Below are positions 26,166-38,600 of a stretch of 64,000 nt of DNA, piece by piece. The notes under the pieces are model-generated. The model was not told where the DNA came from. It did no database searches and worked only from the letters and a program-made list of their open reading frames with translations. How positions within the stretch are numbered: position 1 is the stretch's first letter; every line of letters begins with the position of its first letter. This DNA comes from Chamaea fasciata (taxonomy: Eukaryota > Chordata > Aves > Passeriformes > Sylviidae). Where the stretch lies: positions 2,562,001-2,626,000 of the forward strand of contig JARCOQ010000012.1 in the NCBI GenBank assembly GCA_029207755.1, in the 5' to 3' direction. Made by a program: the position numbers and the translations under genes.

Positions 26166-26278
26166 CGCGCGGCGGCGGCGCGGGGCCGCCTCCCGACCGC
26201 GCACGTGGCCCCGCGCGCGGGCCGGGGCGGGGCCGGCGGGGCGCGGGAGCACCGCGGAGTCCCGCGCGCGGCAGGGGG

Positions 26279-26402
26279 CGGGGCTAGGGGCGGGGCCTGA
26301 GGGATCCCGCGCGAAGCGGAGCCGGAGGGGCGGGGCTAGGGGCGGGGCCTGAGGGATCCCGCGCGAAGCGGAGCCGGAGGGGCGGGGCGAGGGGCGGGGC
26401 CC
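26279..26402. repeat. 52-bp tandem repeat in the bidirectional promoter, about 2.4 copies
   Basis: Two essentially identical 52-bp units (phase marks GGGCTAGGGG at 26281 and 26333) and a partial third beginning near 26383 (GGGC at 26385). Each unit has two GC boxes (GGGGCGGGGC), the E2F-like core GCGCGAAGC and a GGATCC. The copies are nearly unmutated, so the duplication is recent or homogenised. Confidence 0.9.
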
Positions 26403-26455
26403 GAACGCGGAAGCGGCGGGAGCGGCTGTGGCACGTGGGACCGCGCCGGGGTCAG

Positions 26456-26495
26456 CCGAACCGAACCGAGCCGAACCGAGCCGAGCCGAGCCGAG
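26456..26495 (+). repeat. CCGAR pentamer array, 8 units
   Basis: Eight consecutive 5-mers, CCGAA or CCGAG, at 26456-26495, upstream of the BtpA start codon and probably in its promoter or 5' leader. The mixture of A and G at the fifth base shows unit-level drift. Confidence 0.85.
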
Positions 26496-26618
26496 GGGCT
26501 GAGGATCCTGTCCCTGACTCGGTCCCGGCCCTGTCCCCCGGCACGGTCCCTGTGCCGGTCCCCGGCGGGAGGCGCCCGGCCCGGCTCCGCTCAGGCCCTC
26601 CTTCCCTCCCCGCCGGCC

Positions 26619-26691
26619 ATGCAGCGGCCCGGGCTGTTCGGGCGGCTCAGGGCGGCGGTGGTCGGGATGGTGCACGTGGGAGCGCTGCCAG
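26619..26691 (+). CDS. BtpA-family gene exon 1 (residues 1 to split 25)
   Basis: The ATG at 26619 is followed by 24 codons and one base, then donor GTAAGC at 26692. Encodes a short basic N-terminus and the VVGMVHVGALP motif that opens the family domain. Confidence 0.92.
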
Positions 26692-29600
26692 GTAAGCGGC
26701 GGGCGGGCGGCACGGCCGGCGGGACCCGCACCAGGACCAGGAGCGGGTCTGGGTCGCCGGCATCAGCCCGTAGCCCGGCTGCGGTCCCCCTGGAAGGCTT
26801 CACTTCCCTTCTCTGCAACCAGGGGCCCCTCATGAAGCGCCGGAAGTTTGGGCCCTCCCCGTTTTAGAGGTAAAAATGGCGGGAAACAGTTCCATGTAGG
26901 AGCCCGGGCTGAGAAAACAAGGGTTTGGGTTTGGTGAGCTCTTGGTTCGAGAAGCAAGGGTTAGAGAGTTGCACCGATGGGCGTTGGAATAGGATGGAAG
27001 TTGGATGGAGCTCTCTCATGCCATCAGAGGCACTGGGAAGGATCTGTTCCAGCCTGGCCTCCTCGTCCACCTTTCCAGGGGCTCAGCACAGTCCCCGTTT
27101 CAGACTCCCACTGCCTGACCTTAGGAGTCCAAATATCAGAAGAGACTTTGGTCTTAAAGGAAATCCATTCAACTTCAACGAAATCTGTATGTGTGTATTT
27201 CTGCCATGAGGATCAGATACAATCAGCCTTGCAGATTAAGGATAGCTTTAACTGGGTTTAAACTCCCTGTCGTTTAGCACAGGTGTTCTGTGCTGACCAA
27301 GAGGTCAGTCTTGCCCATAGGTTGTATTGTCTGGCGCATCACTAATGCAGGGTAAATTATAACTACATGAGTAGCAAGCTAAGAGCAGACCTGGTGCAAC
27401 AGTGGATTATAGCAGACATTCCTCGTTTTGTGAACTAGATTTAGGAGCTGAATGGTTACAGCAGCTCTGCCAAGTTCAGATAAGGAAAGAGATGTCACTA
27501 AGGCATGTCACAAGGAGTTCGGGCAGCCTTTGAGCAAGTTTGCCCTGTATGTCCCTGTTTCAGTATGCAAACCCCATGGATGTCCTGGCCAAAGCTGTTA
27601 CTGTCCATGGGTTTGGTTTGTGCCCTGGGGTAAGCAGCATTATTCTTGCAGGGACACCAAGAAGTTCTCTTCCATTGACCCAGATCATTGATCAAGCTTG
27701 TCGAGAGGCAGAAGCTTACAAGGATGCTGGAGTTGTAAGTTTTGCTTTCCTTCTTCCCATGATGGCCATTACACAAAACCACTTCTGCAAAGCCAGAATT
27801 TTAAATTGAGCCTGTAATTCATCAAAAGCGTCTTGAAGCTCATCAATTAGGGAGATGCTTAAATACATGCCTTTTATTTCAACATGGGAAGTAAGCCTTC
27901 TAGATTACAAAAAAACCCTTAGGATCATCTGCACCCAAAACTATTGAAAAGGGTTAGATTCAAATTGTACAAATCAGGGTGTTTGAGTTAGACAAATCAA
28001 GTCAATTTAAGGAGTTAAAAAAACCCCCATGGCCTGAAACATGGGCTGTTGCTGGCGTTCAAGGTCTCTGGCTGTAGAACGCTTCATCAATCCAGTCTGA
28101 CAAGCAACTGTATTTTTAGCTGTGTACAAGCCTCTGGTTTCCTGAGGTCGTGGAAGAATGCCATGTGCCCAGCTGATACACTTGCATGCATGCCTTGGGA
28201 ACCTGGAGGGTGCAGGATCACCCCACAGCTGTGTTTGTAACAAAACAGCACAGATAATTCAAGATCTGAAAAAAAAAAAAAAAAGGCTCAGGACTTTTTC
28301 TGGCCTCTCTAAGCCTCTCTCCAGGCCGCTGGCAGCAAACATGCCTGCTTTGCACGTCCAGAAGAGCAGGCCCAAAAGGCCACTTTCAGCCAGAGGCAAG
28401 AAAAGACTGCTGTCAGAATTGCTGTTGGACCTAAAGGGGTGTAGTAATCTTCATAAGTCAGTAGATTTTAACAGGGTGTATGTCCTTTTGAAAGGTCAGA
28501 TATGTTTTAAACATTTCATTACACCTTGTCTTGGGGTGTTGATGTGCTTTTTCTTTGACCTGCCCCCAGCATTATGGACATTTTCTGGTGGTGTACTGAT
28601 GTCCAAGGTTTGAAAATGTCTTCAGTGAACAAGCTGTCACTGCTCTGAGCTGCTGTTTTCAGAAATACTTTATGAACAAGCTGGTTTAAACATTTTTAAT
28701 CTATAAATTAGAATGATACATTACAGACAGAACAAAATTGAATAAGAGAGTTTAGTTTAAAGAATAGAAGACCAAGGTCAAAATGCAAGACAGATCAGAC
28801 TAGGTAGGTTATGGGCAGAGCACTGGTAAGGCTAAATTAGGAAAGAATGCTGAGAACAGGATCATTGCAAGGATAAACAGCACTGGGGTAAAATGACGAT
28901 AACCTGGTGGGCTGATCTGGTGGGATCTGTGATCCAGATGAACATGTGTGAGATGCCCACCTAGTTAGAAAAACTGACTGCAAGTTGGACAGAACAAGGA
29001 AGTTCTCTTCCTTTTCATTCCTCCTGAAAGAACAGGTGTGCAATAACTCTGTATTCTGCACTGTGCCTTTATATTTTGTCGTTACAGTATCACCATGAAG
29101 TATAATGTGATTTGATCTGTATCAGAAGGGTGGCAAACGCTAATCTCTGCCTTCCTGTGCCAGAGGAAGTGCTTGCACAAGTAATCTATAACTCATAAAG
29201 TCATTGCTCCACAATTGCAGTGCTTGTTTGCCCATTTCCTTGCATCATAGTTACACATTGAAACCTTCAACAGCAGGAGGAAGACACCAAATATTCCTGA
29301 AGGTGAAGGAAGGTATGGAAGCAGTTAGTTCCACTGCTGGCATGCACAAAGCTGGAGCAGCTTTGAGATAAACTTTAAAATCAGTACTAACACTAAGTTT
29401 TAATTTGGCTTTTATACTTTGTCCTTTCAACAGTTGTACTGGATTCTGCAGTTCCAGCTTTAACTGGTTTACCTTTTCTGCAAGTGCATTGCAGTCTCTG
29501 AACTTGAATATGTCTTTAAATCTACCTGTCAGGTAGACACATGAGGTGAATGCAGTCATTTCTCTACACTTTTGGACAAATTCAGGGCTTACAGTTACAA

Positions 29601-32600
29601 TTACCCCATTTTCCTATAGAAGTCACAGTAACATCAATATACTTCCACACCAGTCTTCATTCTAAAGGTCTCTACAGTGTTAGAGAACAGAGCAGTGTTT
29701 GAGCAAGATAATAAATCCTTTATTAAGGAGATAAGTCTCAGAGAGAATCAGGAGAGCCTCCATAAATATCCATAGGGTTCCTTAACACTTTCTGCAATTC
29801 AATTCTTTAGTTTTTTGTGCTGCTTTAGAAGAAATGCAATTTTCATGATAGATTCTTCAGGAGCTTTCCCAGCTTTTACACTGAGATCACCACTGCCAGA
29901 CTAATCTGGAATGGGAATATATTTGGGTTTCTTGTTCAGTATTCCAAAGGAACTGTCAAGCTGTCAGTTTTTCTTGTGGAAGAAGAGCTAGAAAAAGGGG
30001 GTTTTTTCCCATGGTTGTTTGTACTGACAGTGTTCCCAAATGCTGCCCACAGTAGCCCTTAAGAAAATACGTAACCATTTGCTGCTATTTAGATGTTTAC
30101 GTATTGTCTCAAATTGTTCAAATTGGTGTTAACATTTAAAAATAGAGTATCTGGTCTTGCTCACTCCATCTGTGTTGCACTTGGAAGTAAATCCTGGTAT
30201 ATTCAGAGTAAGGTGACTTGTCTGGCACATTCACAGCTTCACATAATAAATATGAAAGATTTGTGATATTAGAGCACAGTAATGAAAACAAGTGAGTGCT
30301 CAGTTAGGAAGCCATCTGTGCTCAAAATGTATATGCTTTGTTACTTGTGTGTTGCTAAACAATGAAATTCCCTAGACAAGATTTTATAAGCAGCAGGCTA
30401 TGAGGCATTATAATCCCTCCAATTTGTACCTGCTTTTCTTTAAGAAAGAGGCAAAATATCTATATATTCAGGTTAACTTTTATTCATTCCATTCAGCCTG
30501 GCTGACATTTGTTTTGTAGCTAGAAAATAGAGCACAAGTTCCCACTTGACTGTTAGTTACTGTTCCTAGCTATAGCTACTGGAGTAGCTGACATTAAAAA
30601 CAGTTACTAGTATTTGCTTTACATTGATGTTTTTATAAAATAAAAGAGTGTTAAGCCTATTGCTCTTATAACTACAGTGATAACTGGAATTCACAACTCT
30701 TAGAATTTAATAACAGTGGAGACAGAATGAAGTAGTATTTCTGCATAGAAACATGTAGGTAGCTTTCACTTGGATTACAGAGGTTAACATTTCAAATCTC
30801 AGCTGTATTACAGGAAAATAAAATAGCAGACAGACTGCCCACAACCACCTCCTATGGCATGTTCAGGAGAACATGAGATAGCAGCTTACTTCTGTTAAGG
30901 CAGCGATCTCCTGCTCTGGAGGTGAGTTTTTAAAGAAATTGCTAAGAGCTGTGGTTACAAACAGCAATTAAATATTCTGCAAAGGCACCTGTTTTCCTTT
31001 ATAAGGGGCACATGAAGGGTGTGGGGGTAATTGCTGTCATTGTCTTAGTCCCCACCTGAGCCTATATAATAATAGGGATGGTGCAAACCCTGCTCCTTTT
31101 CTGGAGAAAGGAGTAGGGGTGATGAGCTTGCAGAGGTTTGTACTGGGCTGCACGTGTTTGCGGGTAAAGCCTCTCTCTGGGGAGAAACTCTAGGGTTAAA
31201 ATTGCCCTGGGAAAAGGTTGTTAGGTATACGCTGAGTTAAAACTTGTGCAATTGTTACATCAGTTGTGGTTATAGTGTTGTTAGTGTTTTGAGGCTTTTC
31301 TGCTGTAATGTGTGTGCAGCTGAAGTGTTTTAAGAGGTTATTTCTGTAAGCGGAACACAGCTAAGGCAATTATTTTTCATATAGTTAGAGAGCTATTTAA
31401 ATGACCTGTTTTTCAGTAGCTGACTGTGATACAAAGGGCACTTCACATGTGAAGCACTTCAGAAGTCATTCAAAGTAAAAAGGAAATATATTGTTTGAAA
31501 ATTACTTATAATAAGGCTATTGCATATAAGCAACACTTGAATTATCTTAATATTCAACAGAAAAGGAACACAGAAGGTACTTGCAAGAGTTTTATCTCAC
31601 ACTATCTACATCAATCCTGCTTTGGAGGATATAATGCAGAAGCTGTTTCCATAGGCTTCTAAACCATAAGCTTAAGTTCCAAGAACTTTAATTTAGCATA
31701 ACTGTTTTCTTTCCCCCATTTTAATTAGCTGTCTGATAGCACTGAAGTTTGTTTCATATACATATCAATTCAGTAAACACAAATCTGTGGTGTTATTTTT
31801 TTATATAAAATATGAAAGAAAGCTTTGACTTAATGCATCTGTAATTCAGCTTTCTGTATTGCAGAACATATGTTGTTCTCTTTTTAATTAAACAAAGCAT
31901 AATATGCAAAAGAACAGTCGGATGGTACCAAAAGAATAACACATTATTAAAGTTTTACCAAAAATATTCACTGTAACTGTGGACCTTGAGGCCATAGGAA
32001 GAGGCAGTTGCTGAAAAGTGAATACAGTAAATTTAAAGCAGGAGAGAGAACTGTTGCAATCCTCCCATACGCCTGAATTTTGAGTTAGAATTCAATGAGA
32101 CTTTTTATGTGTAGCACTATGGCTAGGGGTTTTTATAATTTATTAAATGAATTAATTCATTAATGTAGTTAATGGAATAACTTGCTTCATGTAAATCCAG
32201 AACTGTCAAAGTTGTAGCAAGTTGTGAAAAGCTCAGTTTCACTGTGGAATTTCTGTGGAATTCTGCCAGCCCATTCTCTTGCTTTTTTTGGCTGCTAGCA
32301 TGGCTCTTTAGGAGCTGAGAATTTTGAAGTCCAATTCCCAGTTGCCTTTCTTCCTGTTGGGATTGATTCTTGACTGCCTGGAAGCCTGGGGATTCAGTTT
32401 TGCAGATCCTGGGTCCTGGCCCTTATGATGAGCTTGGAGTTCCCCTGACACTCAGGTTTTGCTGAAGTCTGCCAAGTAGAGCATTTTTGAGCCAAAGGCT
32501 TCCAGGCTTTTTGGCCTGAAGGAATTATGGAATTTTGATGGCTCATTGCATTTTTTGGAATTTGTTGAAGTATTGTAGTTCTACATTAGTCCTTTTGCTA

Positions 32601-35600
32601 CATGCAACTACTGACTAATTTTGCATTCTGGCTTAGACTGACTTAATATGTGTAGAGAGAACAAGAGGCTACAGGGTTTCTCTTTCTGTTGGTACCACAA
32701 AGGATTCAGTGGCTGTGCCTCAGATGCCAAGACCATTTGGTCAGTTGAGGTTTGTTGGAACAGTCCTAACCTCATTTCAGAAAAAATAACTAAACGTTGT
32801 GATTTTTTTTTTGTGGTTTTCTTAGGACAGGGTGTCACCTTTGTCATGTGGCCACCTCCCGTCACAGGTACAGAAGTGTGGATGTTACATACTGAATTAG
32901 ACACACAAACTAAAGCACAGGTGTTTTGGTTGGTTGCCATACCTGGTGTTCCTTTGCCTAATTCAGGTTTTCCTGGGCTGGAATTATGTAATTAAATATG
33001 TTGGTGAATGACACCACACAATGCAAAGGTCTGATGTGGAGTGTCATCGTATCAGGCCACCTTTTCCATCAACAGGTTGTGTCCCTTTGCATTTTAGGTA
33101 GCATGTGTTTTGTGTATTTAAATACTCAGCTGGGAGGAATTTGGGAAAGGCAGCTGTGCCCTGGTGCATTCAGTGTTTGCAGGTTGTGTGCTTGGACTGA
33201 CCATGTTGCTCCACTGCATTATTTCCTTCTCACTTTTCCCCACTCTCTGTGTTGGGTGTTCATTTATGATGCTTGTGCTTTAGCCTGTAATTCAGCCATT
33301 AAATGATGACACTATTTTATATAGTATCTTTTCTTTTACTGCCAGAAGGGCTTCCACACTTCAACAAAGATTAGAGAAGTGTTACATATAAAAGATTTTT
33401 TTAAAGGAAACTTTTTTGTTTCCTCTTCCTGATTCTCTATTATTATTAACCAAGCTTCAGTGTTTAATCTCTAATTGTATTTTTCCCAAAAAAAATGTTC
33501 CTTCTATTCTTGTTCAGTTACAATATCTGTGAAAGGTAAAGCTCTCATTTTAAAGGATTAAGATGTTTGATAAAACTCCAGAGAGAGCAGAATTTGTTTG
33601 GTATATATACAGTTAGTTTGTCTATTAAACTTTTCGTATTTTTAGAATTAGGCTGGTGAGAAATACCTTTTTATCTTCTCTCTGCTAATGCAAAATGCCA
33701 GGCATGGAATATGTTTCAAGGCTCTACTTTTACTCTTGTTATTAATCCTTGACAAAAATATGTATTATCTGCAGTTGTTGCAAACGTTTTGGTATAGCCT
33801 ATGCAATGATTGGAAAAGTGGGATCAGGTAATGTACAAATTGTATCAGCAGAGTATTTTATCATCACTCCATTCTTTGCTAAGAGTATGTCCATGTGGAT
33901 GGAGAGGTGTAATAGACAATAAATAGCAATATCTTCCTTCCTGTAGTTCTGAATACAGAATGGGAGAAATATCAATAGTTCATATTATGGCATTTGGCAC
34001 AATAATAGTCAAACAAAAAATTCCTTTATTTATCCAAAGTAACACTTATTTTCTGACATTAATTGAATTGAAAATTGCCCTGATTATCTCAGAGTCCTCT
34101 GTTATCCAAACATACTCAATATCCTGTATTCCCCTTGGATAATTGAAGTTTGACTTTACACTATTTTTAATGAGGTGTAAGATTTAACTCATTTGCCTAT
34201 AGTTCACATTTTAGGATGGATCAAAGAAACCCAAATTGATGAATGTATAATTAAAATCACATTTATTCCTCTTCATGATTTTACTGCAAATACCACGCTG
34301 TTGATGAAAGCACTTTATAAGTGGTTGTGTGCACCAAATGCATCAACACAACTTGCTGTAGATAATCCTTCCTTTGAAGGAAAACCTTCACGCTTGTGTG
34401 TCTTAATACACAATATAGAATGTTAAAGTAGCCGTGTTTGCAGGGTGCAGTGATGTTTTTGCACAATTCTTTCCCCAGGATGGTTTGATGGTGGAGAACA
34501 TGCACGACGTGCCCTACACAGTGTGCCCGGGCCCGGAGGTGACCGCAACCATGGCTGTACTCAGTGCTGCCCTGAGACAGAGCTGTCCCCGTGTCCCCCT
34601 GGGTGTCCAGGTGCTCTGTGCTGCCAACCAGCAGGCCATAGCCATTGCTCTGGCTGCAGGTAAAGCAGAGGATTCATCAGTTAGTCCTGCTCTTGCTGTG
34701 GCATTCGCTATCCACAAACTGCGCCCTGTGCAGTGATACCATGATACCTTGTGCATAGATACCATGGAAAGCTCACTGTACCCTGGAAAAGGAGCAATTA
34801 GATGCTGAGAAAAATGCCTGCTTGATTAGAATGGATGGTCCTTGTGCACTGCTTCAGTTGGAGGCTGCTAAAAATCCCAGTGCTGCCACCGCAGCTTTCT
34901 AGGTGAAACCTGTCTAAATTAGTTTAAATCTGCTCACGTCTAAAAGCTGCCTTTGTTGTGACTCTTATTTACTTCAGTTATATTATATGTGAGGATCAAT
35001 TTAACCCATGGTGGTGAAGGATCCTGGTTCAGCATCTATTTTATGATGCATATATCCTATTATATTCAGCATATATTATGTGGTATCTATTTATATGATG
35101 TTGCTGTTATCCATTAAAACGAAGTTTTCATTGTCTTTTTTTAATGAATGAGTAGAATGAAGCATTTTATATAATGATAAAAATTGAGTGTACAGGTAGC
35201 CAAAGTACTTGAAATTAAACTGCATTTGGGGGAATTAAATATAAATTAATCTAGCTTTATTGCATGAAACCTAGAATTGCTAGGCTTCCTGCTCCTACTG
35301 TTTGCTGAAGCAATTGTAGTTTTTCATATGTAACCCTCCATGATGTAAAAATGAAGGCTGGCTTAATATAGAAAGCCTGTACTTCCCAAATTTGTAAATT
35401 GAGGGTTAATGCTTGTTTTTGCCCAAATTGACTGTCATTATGGTAAGGCAGCACATTTTTGCATGTACAAATTTTATAGAACCAGGTGGAAAGTGCTGGT
35501 GTTAACTGGAAGCCATACTTCAGGTACAATCATGTAGGTTAACCTATCTGCAGTGGCAGTTTTAATTATGCTGAATATGTTCTAAAAGCTTTAAATTCTT

Positions 35601-38600
35601 AATAGATGTGTTTTCAACTGAGATTTGTTTTGTGAGCTTTAAAATCAGATGTTGCCATTTTTAAAGTATCTAGCCACTTGACAAATTGAGAAAACCTAAT
35701 TTTTATTGCTGCAGCAGAACCTATATGAAAACCTCAAAAATGGTAACAGAATCCAGCTTTAGTTTTTGGAAGTTGCTGCATGTGGGCCACTTGAGGTACA
35801 TAGGTATTTGAAAAAATAGCACATACCCTATTTTTAAAAGCAATCCTTTGAGGAGCAAAAATCATCACTAAATAAGGGATATAGTCTGGGAACAATGTAT
35901 TTCTCTTCTTTGCAATTATTAATGAAGGGGAGAATTCCTGGAGGGCTTGGGTTTTGCTCAGCTCTACTACTGTTCTGCACTATTTCCTCTGTAACTGTGG
36001 AACACCAACCAGGAAGAGCTTGTGTTTAATGCATTTCATTGCACTTCTCTGAAAACGATTGTCTCAAGTTCACTGAACAGGGAAGCCAAAAAAAAAAATC
36101 ACTTTAAGCAAAACCCTAGTAAAGTGGATACTACTTTGTAGGTAGCAAATCTTTAAATAGTTTTTTTTCTGTAGCAACTTAGTAGTGACTTTAATGTCAA
36201 TACAATTTTGACAGGTGGCTATTAACAAAGAAAATCCTGCCTGCTCTCACTACAAAAATAACTTGCTGAAGGTGTTTCAGCTAAAAACCATATGTAGCAT
36301 CTTGTGCCTACTATACAGTCATTTCATTTTCCCTGTGGAAATCCCTGTTTTTGGTAGGTATAACTGTTCTTAAGAGAACCACACAGAGAATTTATAACTG
36401 GTCTCTAGGAGAAGGCGTTGGTTTTATTTTGTAAAGGGTGATGGGAAATCCACATCTCTGCAGTGTGAATGGGGGCTGAACTAGCTTGAGCAGGGACTGT
36501 AGGGTCTTGTGCCTGAGTGAGCCTGGGTCACTCATCATGAATCAGGGCTCCATTTTTACATTTTTGTTACCTCATAAATTTAGAAAACAATGGTTCAGTT
36601 GGAAGGGACTTTAAACAGCCATCTAGTCCGACTGCCATCTTTACCTGGAGCTGCCCTTTTTCCTTTAAGAATCAAGTTACTGAAACTCCAGTTCTGAATC
36701 AGTCTTCATCAGTAATGATGACACAGTTGATAGCTAATAAATGAGGCTTCATGTCAGGAGATATCCCAGATCTCTCCGTGTCTTTTGTAAACACAGCTTT
36801 GCTGTCTGAGCCCATTCCCTTCCTTCCTACGCCAGCAGAGTGGGAATTCACTTGCTATCATCCACAAGACTCTTTAGGGTAAGACACTATTAGGCAGAGT
36901 TGTGTGCTGTGGTTTTTGCTGTCCTTTTTAAGTGCCACCATGTTAATGCAGTGGTGAGGGGAGGCAGCTCAGCTGAGAACTGCAGCAGGGAGCACCCGCA
37001 GGTGCTGTGGATCCTGCTGGAGACCCTGCTCCTGTGCCTGCGGCCCATGCTGAGCACGGGAGGAGCTGCTGCAAGACAGTGTCCTGAGAAGTGTTTTTGC
37101 AGCACAGACTGTGCCTCCAGTGCCTACAGCAGACAAAATCAATGCTCCTCTAAGTGTTCTGTTTATTAGTTTTCATTGGATATTCCCTATTCCTGTTCTC
37201 CAGTGAAACTACAAAATGTGTTGTTCCCGTGTAAGTCAGAATTGGGACTGCCTATTAACTATTCAACGGCTATTACTTTTCAACTTGCCAAATGTGAAAG
37301 TAAGCAGTAGTATCATTCTCACAATTTTATGAGCATAAAAATGAATTCATTAGCAGAATCTGATTATGGCTTCATAAAACAGAAGGGTAATGATATGGTG
37401 CCTGCACCTATTACACTTGGTTAAAAATTGTATTTTCATGGCCTCCAAAAACCCAGTTGGAGAGTGCAGCCTTGTTAAACTAAGTACAATCCCATGTTTA
37501 GCAGAAAGTCTTGTATTACTGCACTAAGGAAACACAAACCAAGCATCAACAATGTGTAAGCAGTGACTTCAATAAATGAAATTACTCATTGAATAGGCCC
37601 TGTCCTTAGTTTTACCTTGATTGCTGTGAAAGTGTCTCGTGTCTCTAGGCTCATCCATAGTCTTATGATTAGAGAAATAATTATTCTTATATAACTCTGA
37701 ATTGTTCTGTAAGCTTGGGTGATGTTATTAGAAGCTATAGCTTTTGTTCCTAGATGTAGAAATCTCAGTTTAGCTATTTGCACTGTGTTTCTCACCCAGT
37801 GTCTACAAGCACCTGCAGTGGTACTTGTGGCCTTTGGATCCTGAGAATACTCCATGCTTTGCACCCACTAATCTCAAGGCACAGGACAGCTTGCATTTGA
37901 TTTGGCATCCATCTGTGATGTTTCTTGTTAGCTGGAGTCTGTGTTGCTAAGCAATGCAGGCTCTTCTCTGTCAGGCGTAAGCTTCTGTTTCTGCAACTTC
38001 AGGGCTTTTGGAATGAAACTGAAATTTTAAAATAAACAGACACCTTGTCATTTGGTAAATAAATTTTCAAGATCATCTATGTTTATAGTTGGAATGTGCT
38101 AAGGTAATGCCTCTGTTGCCTAATCAGTTCTCTGGCGGGTAGGATTGCATTCTTGATGACTGCTTCCACATGCATTGCTTTCCTTTGCATGATGTCAGCT
38201 CTAATTAAATGTGCATCTGACTCCAAAGCTGGAGCAGTAGCAGAGCTTCAGAAGGGCTTGGAAGACACCTCCAAAGCAAACTGGAAGAACAGCAAAACTG
38301 CACAAGATGAGTGCAGAGCTTTTATACAGATGTGTAAAAGAGGCAGGTTTTAGGTGACAGGTTCAAGGCTGTGAAAGGAAGGAGAGAAGTGAGGAGTGCA
38401 GTAAGGGAGTCAGAATTAAATCTTGTGCCTCACAGCTGTGGGCTTATTGCTTTGTGGTCCAAGGCTCCAGTCTTACACCAGAGATATTTCAAAGCTGTGG
38501 AGGGGGCCCGGAATGTCAATGTTTAGCCCATGTAAAGTAATTAAAATTCATACTCTTCCTCTTCAGTATCCATCCCAAAAAAACTTTCCTGGTGACAAAA

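Larger units (their letters stand above)
25440..26810. promoter_or_regulatory. CpG island / bidirectional promoter between CCNE1 and the BtpA gene
   Basis: About 1.35 kb of extremely GC- and CpG-rich DNA spanning the first two coding exons of CCNE1 (minus) and exon 1 of the BtpA gene (plus). The two start codons are 790 bp apart (25828 and 26619). It contains many GC boxes (GGGGCGGGGC type), CACGTG E-boxes at 26202-26207 and 26432-26437, and a cyclin E repressor-like motif near 26151-26165. No other gene lies between, so shared bidirectional activity is the simplest reading. Confidence 0.85.

Noticed and set aside
25302..26675. Very long GC-rich open frames on both strands of the CpG island (332 and 323 codons)
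   Set aside because: Pro/Ala/Arg/Gly-rich readings caused by scarcity of stop codons in GC-rich DNA; they cross genuine CCNE1 exons in the wrong frame.
29251..29559. 102-codon minus-strand frame with a hydrophobic, protein-like look
   Set aside because: No recognised family, no splice sites, lies in BtpA intron 2; most likely chance.
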